A stretch of 64,000 bases of DNA from G965230065 sp965230065. Its GTDB lineage: Bacteria; Bacteroidota; Bacteroidia; Cytophagales; Cyclobacteriaceae. Position numbers and translations under genes: made by a program. Numbering within the stretch: position 1 is the stretch's first letter; the number at the start of each line of letters is the position of its first letter. Below, one piece after another: positions 32,688 to 42,686 of the stretch. The stretch is from contig OZ245942.1 of NCBI GenBank assembly GCA_965230065.1, positions 1,488,001-1,552,000 on the forward strand, read 5' to 3'. Below the pieces are notes generated by a model, which searched no databases, was not told where the DNA came from, and was given only the letters and a program-made list of their open reading frames with translations.

Positions 32688-34136
32688 TTATTTGCCGTAT
32701 TCAAGTATTTCAGCATTCACTTCCTTCAGGTAGTTCATGAGTTTTTCTTCCAGCGCTTTGGCTTTCTGCGGCATTGCAGCAGACAGGTCTTGCGTTTCAC
32801 CCAGATCCTCCTTCAGGTTGTACAATTCCAGTTTATTTGTGTTCCAGAATTTCAATAGTTTATAATCGCCAAGGCGGATAGCCGAATGGGGGTAGCCTCT
32901 GCTATACCGGTGGAATACAAGCGCTTCATGAAGCCTCTGCACTGTACCCGCATCACCCTTTTCCAACAATGACTTTATGCTTCCTCCTTCAAGATGATTC
33001 GGAAGGGGCTTGGTATTTCCAGCCAGGTCGCTGAGGGTAGGTAATATGTCCCACCCTACCACGGGCACATTGCTTTGGCTACCCGGTTTTATGCCTGGCC
33101 CCATCACAAAAAAAGGCACCCTAATTCCTCCTTCATACAACACCCATTTTCCTCCTCTCAGCGGATAGTTTCTTGATTTTTTATCATGTACGGAAGGGTG
33201 GTCCAATTTATTTTTGACAGGAGGTACAAACTCTGCGGCACCATTATCTGTCATAAAAATTATATAAGTATGATCGGCAATTCCCAGTGCTTCTACCTTA
33301 TCCAGGATTTCACCAATACCAGTGTCCAAATCTTCCAGCATGCCCGCCCAGCCCGGATTGGTATGAATGCTGCCCGGTTCTTTGTCCAGATATTTTTGAT
33401 AAGTTTCTTCCCTGGTTTGTATATCCACATGGGTGGCATAATGTGAAACTTGCATATAAAATGGATTACCTGCTTCAGTTTGCCTTTCCATAAAATTGAG
33501 TGCCCGGGCTGTGAGTGTTTCAACCCGTTTAGGATCACTTTTTACATATACCTCGGTCCATTTCGTGCTTTTATCTGTAAAAACATTACCATTGCCGTTG
33601 CCGGTATCCCCATCGCTTTCATCATATCCCAGATCTTCAGGGAAGATATCTGCCCGCAAATCCCATTTTCCATAGTGGGCTGTCTGGTAATGGCTATCAA
33701 TCGATTTTAACAAGGAAGGAATGGTGAGTAACTTCTGGTTATCAGGGTGATAATTCGCTTTGAATCGTTCTTCTCCTTGCCGTGCAGGTGATTGCCCAAA
33801 CTGAATGCTTCTGCGGGTTGGGCTACAGATGGCAGCGGGGGCATACCCGCTTGTAAAGCGCATACCACCTCTGGCAAGCCTGTCAATATTGGGTGTTTCG
33901 AAGTAATCACTTTTTGCATTTGGCAAGCGATCATCCATAGGAGATGACATACAGGTCCAGCCCTGGTCATCGGTAAGGATGAGAATAAAATTCGGTTTTT
34001 TAGGAGGTTGGTGGGGTTTTACTGCCGAAGCCTGGAGCAATGGCAGGAGCATTAAAATAAATATCAATGGCTGAACGAGCAGGAGTTTTTTTAAAGCACG
34101 TTTGCTAAACCTGGTTTGCACTAGTATGTTTTTCAT
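32688..34136 (-). CDS. Exported sulfatase (family S1)
   Basis: A 482-residue type I sulfatase with a long N-terminal signal sequence (hydrophobic core about residues 19-37). Metal ligands D56 and D57 are in ILILTDDQGW; the formylglycine cysteine is C104 in ICSPTRRSIQFG, which has threonine where serine is more usual, a tolerated variant. Later metal ligands are in IFMTDNGAAEF near 312. It is divergent from the neighbouring sulfatase and presumably removes a different sulfate ester from the same glycan. It lies between the unrecognised membrane-anchored protein gene and the terminal sulfatase in one transcript (33- and 9-base gaps). Confidence 0.92.
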   Translation of the reverse strand: MKNILVQTRFSKRALKKLLLVQPLIFILMLLPLLQASAVKPHQPPKKPNFILILTDDQGWTCMSSPMDDRLPNAKSDYFETPNIDRLARGGMRFTSGYAPAAICSPTRRSIQFGQSPARQGEERFKANYHPDNQKLLTIPSLLKSIDSHYQTAHYGKWDLRADIFPEDLGYDESDGDTGNGNGNVFTDKSTKWTEVYVKSDPKRVETLTARALNFMERQTEAGNPFYMQVSHYATHVDIQTREETYQKYLDKEPGSIHTNPGWAGMLEDLDTGIGEILDKVEALGIADHTYIIFMTDNGAAEFVPPVKNKLDHPSVHDKKSRNYPLRGGKWVLYEGGIRVPFFVMGPGIKPGSQSNVPVVGWDILPTLSDLAGNTKPLPNHLEGGSIKSLLEKGDAGTVQRLHEALVFHRYSRGYPHSAIRLGDYKLLKFWNTNKLELYNLKEDLGETQDLSAAMPQKAKALEEKLMNYLKEVNAEILEYGK

Positions 34137-34169
34137 GTTATTGGTTTTATGGATAAAATGATTGACATG

Positions 34170-35831
34170 TTATAACTCCCCATCCATATGAGGCCATCGA
34201 TGAAAATTTCTATCTTGCTCCACTCCATTAATTGCTGTAATTACCCACTGGTCTTTTGTGGCTTTCAGATCGAAGCCTATCTCCTTACCATTCAGATGCT
34301 TAAACCGCGTATACAGTTGTGTTTCATCCGGGTTCAGGGTTATGACTTCTTTGAGCAATTGCGATGGATCGGCATTCCCTGTGTGTATAGCGATGATGCC
34401 CAGGTCATTTATTGAATAAATAAGCATAAAAACCTCATCATCGACCTGATAGACCTCCCAATTACCGTTCTGTGCCAAAGGTTGATGACCCGCAGGAATA
34501 TGCACACTGCCAGCTGCCACTGCGAAATCTTTGTAAACGCCTGTATTGTTCCATTCCATAAAATCTTCGCCCGGCCCGTACATATGGAAGGTTTCCTTAA
34601 GGTCCTCGGCCTCATCATCCAGCAACACCACGATGGGCCTGGCCACAATCAACGACCGCTCCCCCTGATTGGCTCCCCCACCCGATATCAGATACCCGGG
34701 ATGCCCGGAATATATTTCAGGACACGACTCATAGCCATGCCCAATCTTTACGTAATAGGCATGTTTTTTCTCCAATGTCCAGTCGATTACTTTGTCTGCT
34801 GGGCGATAGGGAAATATACCTGCCCACAGGGCAACATGTTCGCCCCGGTTGACATGATATTGGTTAGCAGCATCATAAAAACTTAACCACATCTTCATAG
34901 CTGCAGTATGGTAACCTTCACCCAATGCTGTACGATGGGCTCGTTCATACTGCCTGCGGTAGGGAGGAAATCGCCTTAATTTATAACTGCTCAGGCTGTA
35001 TTGCCAATTTATCCGGTCAAGGATATTTGTAGCGGTTTCTTTAATTCTTCCTTCTCCAAACGCCTGCAGATTGAGGAGTGCCATGATGGTATAAGCAATA
35101 TAAGGATCGGAATTGAACTCAAAAACACCATGCTCATAGATCTTTTGCATGTAAGTAAATAATTTTTCTTCAAGTCCGGTTTCCAGATTGTTATATTTGG
35201 CAGCTTTATTACTATGATTCCACAACCACAGGTTTTTCAAATACCGGGAACCTTCAGTCATTAAAATGTGATTTTCGGTGTCGTACACAAATCCATAGGT
35301 TTTGGGCACTTTCCCGTTAAATTCACCCCCTTCCTCAATCAGCAGCACATTGAGGAGGTTGTCCACTGTTTCGGGATACAGGATATTTGTGGAATCACCG
35401 AAGAAAAACAGCAAAGGGGTCAGGCCTGCCAATGTGAAGTCATAATCCCCCTCAGGGTTCTTTTCCCAGGTAGATCCGGAGATACCTACAGATTTCTGTT
35501 CCTGCAAATAAGTATTTGTCTCTTTTATTTTTCTACCGGAAAAAAGATTCGCAATAGCTACCCTTGGCGCCGTAACCTTACGCTCTTCAATCCAATTGGG
35601 CAACACCTTGGATGACCAGTACCGGAGGACTGAATCTTTAACAGGTGATTGTTTTGATGAGGTATAACTTCTTTCAACGGGTACGGGTATGTTCCCCTCA
35701 CTGATGGCATATTCGTGGGGAGGGGCAGCCCCCAATAATCGCCCGATTTGCTCTTTGAACAGAAACAATAACAGGACTAACCCCAGGAAAACGGAGAATA
35801 TAGTTATTAATATTTTCTTTATAATGGTCAT
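34170..35831 (-). CDS. Unrecognised membrane-anchored protein, possible (alpha/alpha)-toroid carbohydrate enzyme
   Basis: A 553-residue protein starting at the ATG at 35831 (MTIIKKILITIFSVFLG), with an N-terminal membrane anchor and no cleavage site or lipobox. The frame continues upstream to a GTG at 35903, but that part encodes a GH78 remnant (see the next entry). The body is rich in aromatic and charged residues, with a helix-rich first part (TENHILMTEGSRYLKNLWLW near residue 190, RRFPPYRRQYERAHRTALGEGYHTA near 295) and a beta-rich C-terminal part from about 400. This resembles the toroid plus beta-sandwich layout of several polysaccharide lyases, but I recognise no family. It is encoded between the aldolase and two sulfatases in a SusCD operon, so a role on the same glycan is likely. 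Confidence 0.65.
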   Translation of the reverse strand: MTIIKKILITIFSVFLGLVLLLFLFKEQIGRLLGAAPPHEYAISEGNIPVPVERSYTSSKQSPVKDSVLRYWSSKVLPNWIEERKVTAPRVAIANLFSGRKIKETNTYLQEQKSVGISGSTWEKNPEGDYDFTLAGLTPLLFFFGDSTNILYPETVDNLLNVLLIEEGGEFNGKVPKTYGFVYDTENHILMTEGSRYLKNLWLWNHSNKAAKYNNLETGLEEKLFTYMQKIYEHGVFEFNSDPYIAYTIMALLNLQAFGEGRIKETATNILDRINWQYSLSSYKLRRFPPYRRQYERAHRTALGEGYHTAAMKMWLSFYDAANQYHVNRGEHVALWAGIFPYRPADKVIDWTLEKKHAYYVKIGHGYESCPEIYSGHPGYLISGGGANQGERSLIVARPIVVLLDDEAEDLKETFHMYGPGEDFMEWNNTGVYKDFAVAAGSVHIPAGHQPLAQNGNWEVYQVDDEVFMLIYSINDLGIIAIHTGNADPSQLLKEVITLNPDETQLYTRFKHLNGKEIGFDLKATKDQWVITAINGVEQDRNFHRWPHMDGEL

Positions 35832-35993
35832 TAATTTTTCCTGCTGTTGATCTGGCACAAGGCCCAATAGATTGATGGCAAATGCGCATCGTAAATCTCG
35901 CACGCTGATTTTTGACGTAGGAGTATTTGCATTAGCTATAGAACTGCCTGCTAAAACGAAAGGAACAATTATAACAAAAAGCGGAGTAACTTC
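35832..35993 (-). pseudogene. N-terminal remnant of a GH78 alpha-L-rhamnosidase
   Basis: An open frame directly upstream of the previous gene encodes a signal-peptide-like PLFVIIVPFVLAGSSIANA, followed by KISVRDLRCAFAINLLGL. Signal peptide plus VxDLRCEYxxNPLG is the standard opening of exported GH78 rhamnosidases. The similarity stops after about 50 codons, no ATG opens the frame at its upstream end, and the catalytic body is absent. The remnant fuses in frame to the downstream gene. A deletion has therefore removed nearly all of a rhamnosidase gene. Recognition is by pattern; a database search should confirm it. Confidence 0.55.
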
Positions 35994-36098
35994 TAAATAT
36001 TGATCATAACGATAGTTATACTTGTTACAAAGGCATGTGAACCACTAAAGAACAATAATCAGTGCTGCCGTTATTTTCTTTTAATTTAGAACTTTAAA

Positions 36099-37142
36099 TC
36101 AACTCAATGTTGCTAGTTCAATTTGAAGTTCTTCACTTAAGGTGCGAAGATTTTTCCATAGCAAATCGAGACGATCTTTATCTGAATTATCCAGTGGCAC
36201 TGTATTTTTTCGGGTGGTTACAGTTACTGGCAATCCCCTCATGCCCATGAAGTACTTGGCAGCAAGCGGGTATTTTTTCCCAATAATAGGATCATTGGCT
36301 AGAATGAAATCATTGACCTTTTTCACTGACTCTGAAACTGTTTTGTTTCTACCTTCTTTCCATAAAAAAGAAAATAGTTCAGGGTAGTAATTGCCGGCAA
36401 TACAAGATATCCCCGCTCCTCCATGCCGAATTGAGTGCAGTACGTCCGGGGAGTGGGCATTGTAAATACCCAAAGAAGAATCAGATGTTTTCGCAATTTT
36501 CCTATCGACGATTGCGGCATCACAAGAGGTATCTTTAAAGTACAAAAACCTATCAGATTCCACTAGTTTGCTTAGATTCTCAGGGCTAATCAATCGACGA
36601 TAAGGGCTGGGACATTCATAGAAACCCAAAGGAATATCAGCGGTTTGATCCAGTAAAACTTCAATATGCTTCATCATTTTTTTGTCGCTATCCTGTTCCC
36701 CTACAATAATGGAAGGGATAATGACAACCGCTTCTACTCCTGTCTGATAAATTTTCTGAATGAACGCTAAATTTTCATCGGCGTTGTCAGAAAATGTTCC
36801 GGTAGTTACTACCGGAACATTTGAATTATCGACAACAAACTTTGTCAGCTCAACGCGCTCCTGAGCACTGAGCTGATACATTTCACTAGATGCACAATTG
36901 GCAAATAACCCCTGGGCTCCGGCTGCTTCATACCAACGAATCAAATGCCTTAGACCCTGGTAGTCTATTGACAGATCCTCATTATAAGGAGTCATCATCA
37001 CTGGCCAGAACCCTCTGGGTAATTTCTTCTTACTATTGGAATTAATAGAAGATTGAAGGCCTCCACTAATACAGATACCACCCAGGGCACATATCGCCCC
37101 AGTGCTTATGAATTTTCTACGGTTCCATTCCATTTGCATCAT
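36099..37142 (-). CDS. DapA-family aldolase with twin-arginine signal
   Basis: A 347-residue dihydrodipicolinate synthase/N-acetylneuraminate lyase family protein. The Schiff-base lysine is K203 in YFKDTSCD and the catalytic tyrosine Y175 in GFYECPSPYR; their spacing of 28 equals that in DapA. The pyruvate-carboxylate loop is ANCASSEMYQLS near 81-92. Unusually, it has an N-terminal extension with a twin-arginine motif, NRRKFISTGAICALGG, so it is probably exported folded. Family members cleave or form keto-acid bonds in 2-keto-3-deoxy sugars and lysine synthesis. In this locus the likely substrate is a keto-deoxy sugar acid from uronate or rhamnose breakdown, in the periplasm; this is inference. 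Confidence 0.85.
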   Translation of the reverse strand: MMQMEWNRRKFISTGAICALGGICISGGLQSSINSNSKKKLPRGFWPVMMTPYNEDLSIDYQGLRHLIRWYEAAGAQGLFANCASSEMYQLSAQERVELTKFVVDNSNVPVVTTGTFSDNADENLAFIQKIYQTGVEAVVIIPSIIVGEQDSDKKMMKHIEVLLDQTADIPLGFYECPSPYRRLISPENLSKLVESDRFLYFKDTSCDAAIVDRKIAKTSDSSLGIYNAHSPDVLHSIRHGGAGISCIAGNYYPELFSFLWKEGRNKTVSESVKKVNDFILANDPIIGKKYPLAAKYFMGMRGLPVTVTTRKNTVPLDNSDKDRLDLLWKNLRTLSEELQIELATLS

Positions 37143-37218
37143 CTCTAAGTTACGCTATAATTCTCAACGGTGAATTACTTATCCTACCAATCATGGGTAA
37201 TAAAATTATCTGCTACAT

Positions 37219-38901
37219 TTAATAAGGCAAGTTTGTACCTTGTAATAACCACATTTTTGAACGGGTATCATCTTTTGTTGGCGTCTGCACAAATTCAGAT
37301 TTTTCTAATCTTTCAACAGCTTCATTGTATTTTTCAACATACTGAGGATCCGGTGGATTAGGTGTATCATAATGATACCTGACAGGTAATGCAGGCTGAT
37401 CTGCGTCGTATGGTGGTATAAAATCCGGATAACCTGTTCTACGCCAGTCGAACCATGGCTCTGCTCTGAAAAACATTGATATATATTTTTGAGTCATGAT
37501 GCGCTCGTGCACATTTGTTGCTTTACTCAGGTCAACATCTTCCTGACTATAAAAGTCATCAAAATCAAAGCCTCCTACATAGTCACCAAATATTCCCCAT
37601 TCATTCATAGAAGCTACGATAGCTTTTTTATAGTGAGATGCTGCATCGTTGACACCAAAAGCACCAATCGCTGCTGCTTCTGCCAATATAAATTCAACTT
37701 CAGAATAGGTGATAATATTCATTCCAACATATTCATTTGCATTTTGAAAATATATATCGCTAAGACGGCTATTAAACGGAGTAGTTTTGGGTTCAACTGA
37801 TGTAGCTTGAGGGCCAGCATTATATGATGTCCATGAAGCTTGGCTACCAACTGGTAATCCTACGTAAAGACTTGTATCCAAATCATCATATCCACTAGGG
37901 TAAGGTAATAGTTCAACAGGGAAGGTCTGTCCAAGTGGGTCAGTATATTGGATAGTTGTTTCTGTAGCAATATCATTATCCCATTTCTTTTCAACAGGTC
38001 GTAACCACCTATACAATCTCGGATCATTTTGATCTCTTAAAGTATTAAGAAAGCCTAATCCCATTCTTCTGGCATAAGTAAGTTCAGAAGCGACAAATGG
38101 CCCCCCACGAAAAGAAGTGCTTTCAGAATTTCCAAGGTAATTCAAAACAGCATTATCATCACTACTCGTGAAAACATTTTGAGCAGCATCCCGAAATTCT
38201 GCGTCTATATCCACACTTAACTCTGCTTTTTTATTATTTAATAACAAACACATCCTGATTCTGAGAGAATTAATAAACCTTACCCACTTACTTTTATCTC
38301 CATCGTACAACAAATCATATCCATCCAAAACGGGAAGTTCATTGCCAGAAATTCCCTCTATCATATTTTTTGCTGTTTTTAAATCAATTAACAGGGTTTC
38401 ATAAATTTCTTTCTGCTGATCATATTTTGGAAAAACAATTCCTTCATCCAACTGATTTGTTTCTGAAAAGGGCGCATCTCCATAAATCTTCGTAACTAAA
38501 TCTGTAAATATAGCCCGATAGACCAAAGCTACTGCCTCAGTAAAAACGTTGCCCTGCTCTACACTAAGATCAGACATAGCTTGCACATCTACTAAACTTG
38601 AGTATATAGATTCCCATGGACTACTGGTTCCTGGCGTCCAAAATAGCGCATTTAATTCCTCTGATTTATAACCATCACCAACCTGGTAATACTGTAATAA
38701 GGAAGGAATCCTTGAACCCCAATATCCAAACTCACTGTACACATAAGCCACATTCTTCGTATTTGTTGTCAATAGAAAATTTGGATCGATCTCACTTACA
38801 TCATTAGGACTTACATTTAATTCCTCAAAATCACTGCATGAGTTTATCATTGAAATAAATGTAATGGATAATATTATTTTTATTATTTTCTTCATGATCA
38901 T
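37219..38901 (-). CDS. SusD/RagB family glycan-binding lipoprotein (SusD1)
   Basis: A 560-residue surface lipoprotein. The signal peptide ends at C22 in MINSC, followed by SDFEEL, an acidic surface-export stretch. The DFEELNVSPNDVSEIDPN opening is typical of SusD-like family 2 proteins, and the TPR-like helices include ATALVYRAIFTDLVTKIYGDAPFSE-type residues near 115-145. SusD sits as a lid on the SusC barrel and binds the glycan. The gene begins 12 bases after the SusC1 stop. Its length is within the family range (480-620). Confidence 0.92.
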   Translation of the reverse strand: MIMKKIIKIILSITFISMINSCSDFEELNVSPNDVSEIDPNFLLTTNTKNVAYVYSEFGYWGSRIPSLLQYYQVGDGYKSEELNALFWTPGTSSPWESIYSSLVDVQAMSDLSVEQGNVFTEAVALVYRAIFTDLVTKIYGDAPFSETNQLDEGIVFPKYDQQKEIYETLLIDLKTAKNMIEGISGNELPVLDGYDLLYDGDKSKWVRFINSLRIRMCLLLNNKKAELSVDIDAEFRDAAQNVFTSSDDNAVLNYLGNSESTSFRGGPFVASELTYARRMGLGFLNTLRDQNDPRLYRWLRPVEKKWDNDIATETTIQYTDPLGQTFPVELLPYPSGYDDLDTSLYVGLPVGSQASWTSYNAGPQATSVEPKTTPFNSRLSDIYFQNANEYVGMNIITYSEVEFILAEAAAIGAFGVNDAASHYKKAIVASMNEWGIFGDYVGGFDFDDFYSQEDVDLSKATNVHERIMTQKYISMFFRAEPWFDWRRTGYPDFIPPYDADQPALPVRYHYDTPNPPDPQYVEKYNEAVERLEKSEFVQTPTKDDTRSKMWLLQGTNLPY

Positions 38902-38913
38902 TATCTATTATAA

Positions 38914-41900
38914 TTAAAACCCAACATTTAATTTCAACCCGAAACTACGGGTATAAGGAATTACAGAGTAAAACTCATATCCAGGTTGATTAGTAATACC
39001 GTCCGGAGTGGTAAAGGCCGTTTCCGGATCGATGAATACATTGTGTTTTGTCCAGGTAAACAAATTTTGACCTAACAGAGATAAAGACAGATTTTGCAGT
39101 TTCATTTTATTTACCAAAGGCTTCGGAAACCTATACGTAATCGATAACTCTCTTAACTTTACATAAGTAGCACTGTAAAGATTAGCTGATGCAAGATATC
39201 TATCAGCGCCCTTTTGGGCATTATACGGACTTAGCCATATTGTTCCCGGGCCTCCAAAATTCTCAATGTATCCTCCATTGCCATCCTCTCTGACTCCTAC
39301 ATCAAAACTGGCATCATTTACATAAACCTGTTCTCCGGATGCGTTCACATAACTTCTGGCTTCCCTTTGTTCCTCTTCGGGCCAAACAAAACCACCATAT
39401 TCAGCATCTCGGCCTCCTACCCATTCATGTGAGAATTTATCAGGATTATCTTTGATTTGTTGTACTATATCTACATTAGGGTCATAATCTACACCTCCAT
39501 TAACTTCTTCAAACCTTCCATCATTCTTTCCTTGCCTCATAGTCTCTGAGTAGAACTCCCCTCCTGATCTCCAATCAAAAACTGCAGTAAGGCTAAAGTT
39601 TTTGTATTGTATGTTAGGGTTTATTCCAATTATAAAATCGGGATTGTAGTTTCCAATTTTCTCAAAATGATCAGGATTTCGATCTCTTTCAGGTTTACCA
39701 TTATCAAATATTATAGCGTGCCCGTAATACTCAGAATTTTCATCCTCTACTTTGAAGTAAGGAGCTTGATAAATATCTCCTATTTGGTCACCTGGATAAG
39801 TATAAAAATAAGCATACCCCTGGCTATACCCATAGTATTCAATTCCATCAGCAAGCTCTACAATTGTAGTTCTATTCCTGGTGAAATTTAATCCTAAATC
39901 AAAAGAAAAATCATTGTTTCTTACAATAGAGGAGTTTAGAGTTACTTCCCAGCCATTACTTCTTACCAATCCAGCATTTATCTGCTTACTGTTTGCTCCT
40001 GATGTAATTGGCGTATTAATGCCAAGTACCTGGTTTTCATTCTCCATAACATAGTAGGTGGCATCCAGAGATATTCTGTTATCAAACAAAGACAAGTCAA
40101 CTCCAACTTCTGTCGATGTAGCTATTTCCGGCTTTAGTTGAGCATTCTTAGCAATCTTGGAAATACTGGCTCTTTTGGTATCTCCCCAATCTTCACCAAA
40201 ATTATAATATCTTTGAAGCTGATAAGGATCTACATCATTTCCTACCTGAGCATATCCTGCACGAATCTTGGCAAGGCTTACCCATTCTGGCATATCAATC
40301 ACTTCATTTAGAAGCACACTAAGGGAAGCTGAAGGATAAAAATAGGAGCTGTTCTCTTTTGGCAATGTACTAGACCAGTCATTTCTAGCCGTAAGATCAA
40401 GATATACCATATTTTTATAGCCTATAGAAGCCTGCGCAAAAAGACTGTTCACCTTCTTTTCACTCAAGAAATTTTCATATATAACAGAACCAGGACCTCC
40501 ATTACTAATGGTATATAACCCGGGAATAACCAGGTTAGTTGTCGAATTATGAAGGTTTTCGGTATAATTGTATCGAAGATTTCCACCCAAATTAGCCTGT
40601 AGGTCGAAATCCCCAAAAAAAGTGTTGTTGTAAGAAAAAAGACCCTCCCAATTTTGTTCTCTAAAACTGGAGTTTTGAATATCAAAATTTCCCTTTTTTG
40701 AATCAACTGTATCCCATGGTCTTTGATTTACAGCTCTCTGGTTTAAATTACTTCGTAAATATTTTGCTGTAAAGCGAAGATTTTCAACAAATTCCCAACT
40801 CAATTGTATTTTCGTCATTGCCTGTAAACGATCAAAACCAGTTGTTGCCAACTCTTGCATCAAGTAAGGATTATTCCATCTTTCTTTCCATCTGCGTTGT
40901 ACTATACCTTCCTGATTAGGCATCCACCATGTTTCCGGATTTATATAAGGAGCCATGTCAACTTGTGGTCCAATGGTTAGAATGGCTCTTGTAGGGGTGA
41001 GAAAACTTTTATAAGTATTTGGCCGGTTATCTGATTTTGACTCACTAAGAGACGTCATTACAGTTACGTCCAAATTATCAGTCAGATTCATAGTTCCATT
41101 TATGCCAATATTATTCTTTTTTAAATCTACATTCGGCATAATGCCTTTGTTATTGTAGTTACCTAAAGAAACGCGAAAATTAGCATTCTCGTAATTACCG
41201 CTAATACCCACATTATTTACTTGGGTCCAGCCGGTTTGATAAAAATCTTTCTGACGATTTATATTGTTTTCATGAGAAACCAATTCGCTCGGACTATCCT
41301 GGTTTCTTTGTTGCGCAATAAAACCATTGTCTAACTTGGGCCCCCAGAATTCATAAGCATCGTTTTCAAATACAAATGCACCTTCTTGCCCTGAAGCAAA
41401 CTCATTTTGATGAGGAAGATATCTATACGGATTATCAGTAATAAATGAGGTATTGAAATCTACCCCTAAACCTTTTTCCTTACCTGTACCTGATTTCGTT
41501 GTAATAAGTACTACTCCATTCCCAGCGCGTGAACCGTAAAGCGCTGCAGCGCTTGGTCCTTTTAATACTGAAATTGATTCTATATCCTCGGGATTTAGAT
41601 CTGACACAGCATTGCCAAGGTCAGCCTGGTTGAATAGGTTACCGGTAGTATTGTAAATCGGCACACCATCGACAACAAATAAAGGTTGATTGTCGCCGTT
41701 TAGCGAGGTCGCCCCTCTAATTACCATATTCATAGAAGATCCTTTAATACCGTAGGTTTGAGAAATCTGTGCACCAGCAACCTTTCCTTGCATTGAGTTG
41801 AGTACACTAGGCTGGGGTGTTTCATTCAATTCCTCACCGCTAACTGTTCCAACTGAATATCCAAGTGATTCTTTTTCTCGGGAAATCCCGAGGGCTGTTA

Positions 41901-42564
41901 CCACCACTTCACCCAAAGTTTGAGTATCTGTCGTTAATGTAATGTCAATAACCGACCGATTTCCAACAGTTATCTCTTGATGTAAAAAGCCAACCGAACT
42001 AAACACTAAAATGGTGTTCTCATCTGGCACTTCAATTTTGTAATTTCCATTCACATCGGTGACTGTGCCCTGACTGGTTCCTTTGATGATCACGTTTACG
42101 CCCGGCAGTCCCTCATTGTCTTCTGAGGCAATGACTTTACCAGTAATGGGGATCCCTTGAATGACAATCTCCAGGTTGGTATCTTTCTTCTGTTTTTTAT
42201 CAATCACATCCACGGTGATTATCCGGTTGATCTGCTTGAATTTTAAGGAAGCTTTCTTCGAAATCTCTAGCAGATAATCTGCTACTGTCCGGTGGGTGCC
42301 AACAAGGTCAATTTCCAATTCGTGATCTATTCGGGTCTCATCATAGGCAAAATCATACTGCGTTTTGTCTTCAATAACCCTAAAAGCAAGTTCTAAGGGG
42401 GTATCCTTCAGATCAAGGTCAATGTAAACTTCACGGACACTTTGAATTTCCTGGGCTTCACCGTCCCGTGCCAACAATAAACCGAAAGCAAAAGTTTGAA
42501 GAATGAAACCATAGAAAGTGAGTTTGGCAAGCAAAATTATTATGCTGGGTAGTTTGTTTTTCAT
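38914..42564 (-). CDS. SusC/RagA TonB-dependent glycan transporter with STN signalling domain (SusC1)
   Basis: A 1216-residue outer-membrane transporter from the ATG at 42564 (MKNKLPSIIILLAKL); a TTG-initiated extension upstream is unlikely. Domains in order: signal peptide; STN (secretin/TonB N-terminal) domain at about 45-115 (DTPLELAFRVIED); carboxypeptidase-regulatory-like domain at about 140-215 (ITGKVIASEDNEGLPGVNVIIKG); plug at about 225-340; and a 22-stranded barrel to the C-terminal phenylalanine. The STN domain means it also signals across the membrane to the FecR anti-sigma factor encoded upstream. Substrate passage needs TonB. It forms the complex with SusD1. Confidence 0.95.
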   Translation of the reverse strand: MKNKLPSIIILLAKLTFYGFILQTFAFGLLLARDGEAQEIQSVREVYIDLDLKDTPLELAFRVIEDKTQYDFAYDETRIDHELEIDLVGTHRTVADYLLEISKKASLKFKQINRIITVDVIDKKQKKDTNLEIVIQGIPITGKVIASEDNEGLPGVNVIIKGTSQGTVTDVNGNYKIEVPDENTILVFSSVGFLHQEITVGNRSVIDITLTTDTQTLGEVVVTALGISREKESLGYSVGTVSGEELNETPQPSVLNSMQGKVAGAQISQTYGIKGSSMNMVIRGATSLNGDNQPLFVVDGVPIYNTTGNLFNQADLGNAVSDLNPEDIESISVLKGPSAAALYGSRAGNGVVLITTKSGTGKEKGLGVDFNTSFITDNPYRYLPHQNEFASGQEGAFVFENDAYEFWGPKLDNGFIAQQRNQDSPSELVSHENNINRQKDFYQTGWTQVNNVGISGNYENANFRVSLGNYNNKGIMPNVDLKKNNIGINGTMNLTDNLDVTVMTSLSESKSDNRPNTYKSFLTPTRAILTIGPQVDMAPYINPETWWMPNQEGIVQRRWKERWNNPYLMQELATTGFDRLQAMTKIQLSWEFVENLRFTAKYLRSNLNQRAVNQRPWDTVDSKKGNFDIQNSSFREQNWEGLFSYNNTFFGDFDLQANLGGNLRYNYTENLHNSTTNLVIPGLYTISNGGPGSVIYENFLSEKKVNSLFAQASIGYKNMVYLDLTARNDWSSTLPKENSSYFYPSASLSVLLNEVIDMPEWVSLAKIRAGYAQVGNDVDPYQLQRYYNFGEDWGDTKRASISKIAKNAQLKPEIATSTEVGVDLSLFDNRISLDATYYVMENENQVLGINTPITSGANSKQINAGLVRSNGWEVTLNSSIVRNNDFSFDLGLNFTRNRTTIVELADGIEYYGYSQGYAYFYTYPGDQIGDIYQAPYFKVEDENSEYYGHAIIFDNGKPERDRNPDHFEKIGNYNPDFIIGINPNIQYKNFSLTAVFDWRSGGEFYSETMRQGKNDGRFEEVNGGVDYDPNVDIVQQIKDNPDKFSHEWVGGRDAEYGGFVWPEEEQREARSYVNASGEQVYVNDASFDVGVREDGNGGYIENFGGPGTIWLSPYNAQKGADRYLASANLYSATYVKLRELSITYRFPKPLVNKMKLQNLSLSLLGQNLFTWTKHNVFIDPETAFTTPDGITNQPGYEFYSVIPYTRSFGLKLNVGF

Positions 42565-42606
42565 AATTCTGTGGTATAAATGGTTAATATATAAAATCAG
42601 GAAGTT

Positions 42607-42656
42607 TTTCCATTCGCAATGGAAACATCCCATGAGAACCGGTCGGTCAGCCGGTT
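42607..42656. promoter_or_regulatory. Two hairpins in the SusC1 leader
   Basis: Between FecR1 and SusC1: a hairpin TTTCCATT-CGC-AATGGAAA (42607-42625) and AACCGG (42637-42642) / CCGGTT (42651-42656). On the plus strand the second is followed by eight T, on the minus strand it is preceded by eight A. Either could be an attenuator or protect the susC mRNA. A similar A-tract plus CCGG hairpin lies downstream of the second fecR at 58922-58957. Confidence 0.4.
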
Positions 42657-42686
42657 TTTTTTAGCTGGTATCCTCGTAATTCATCA

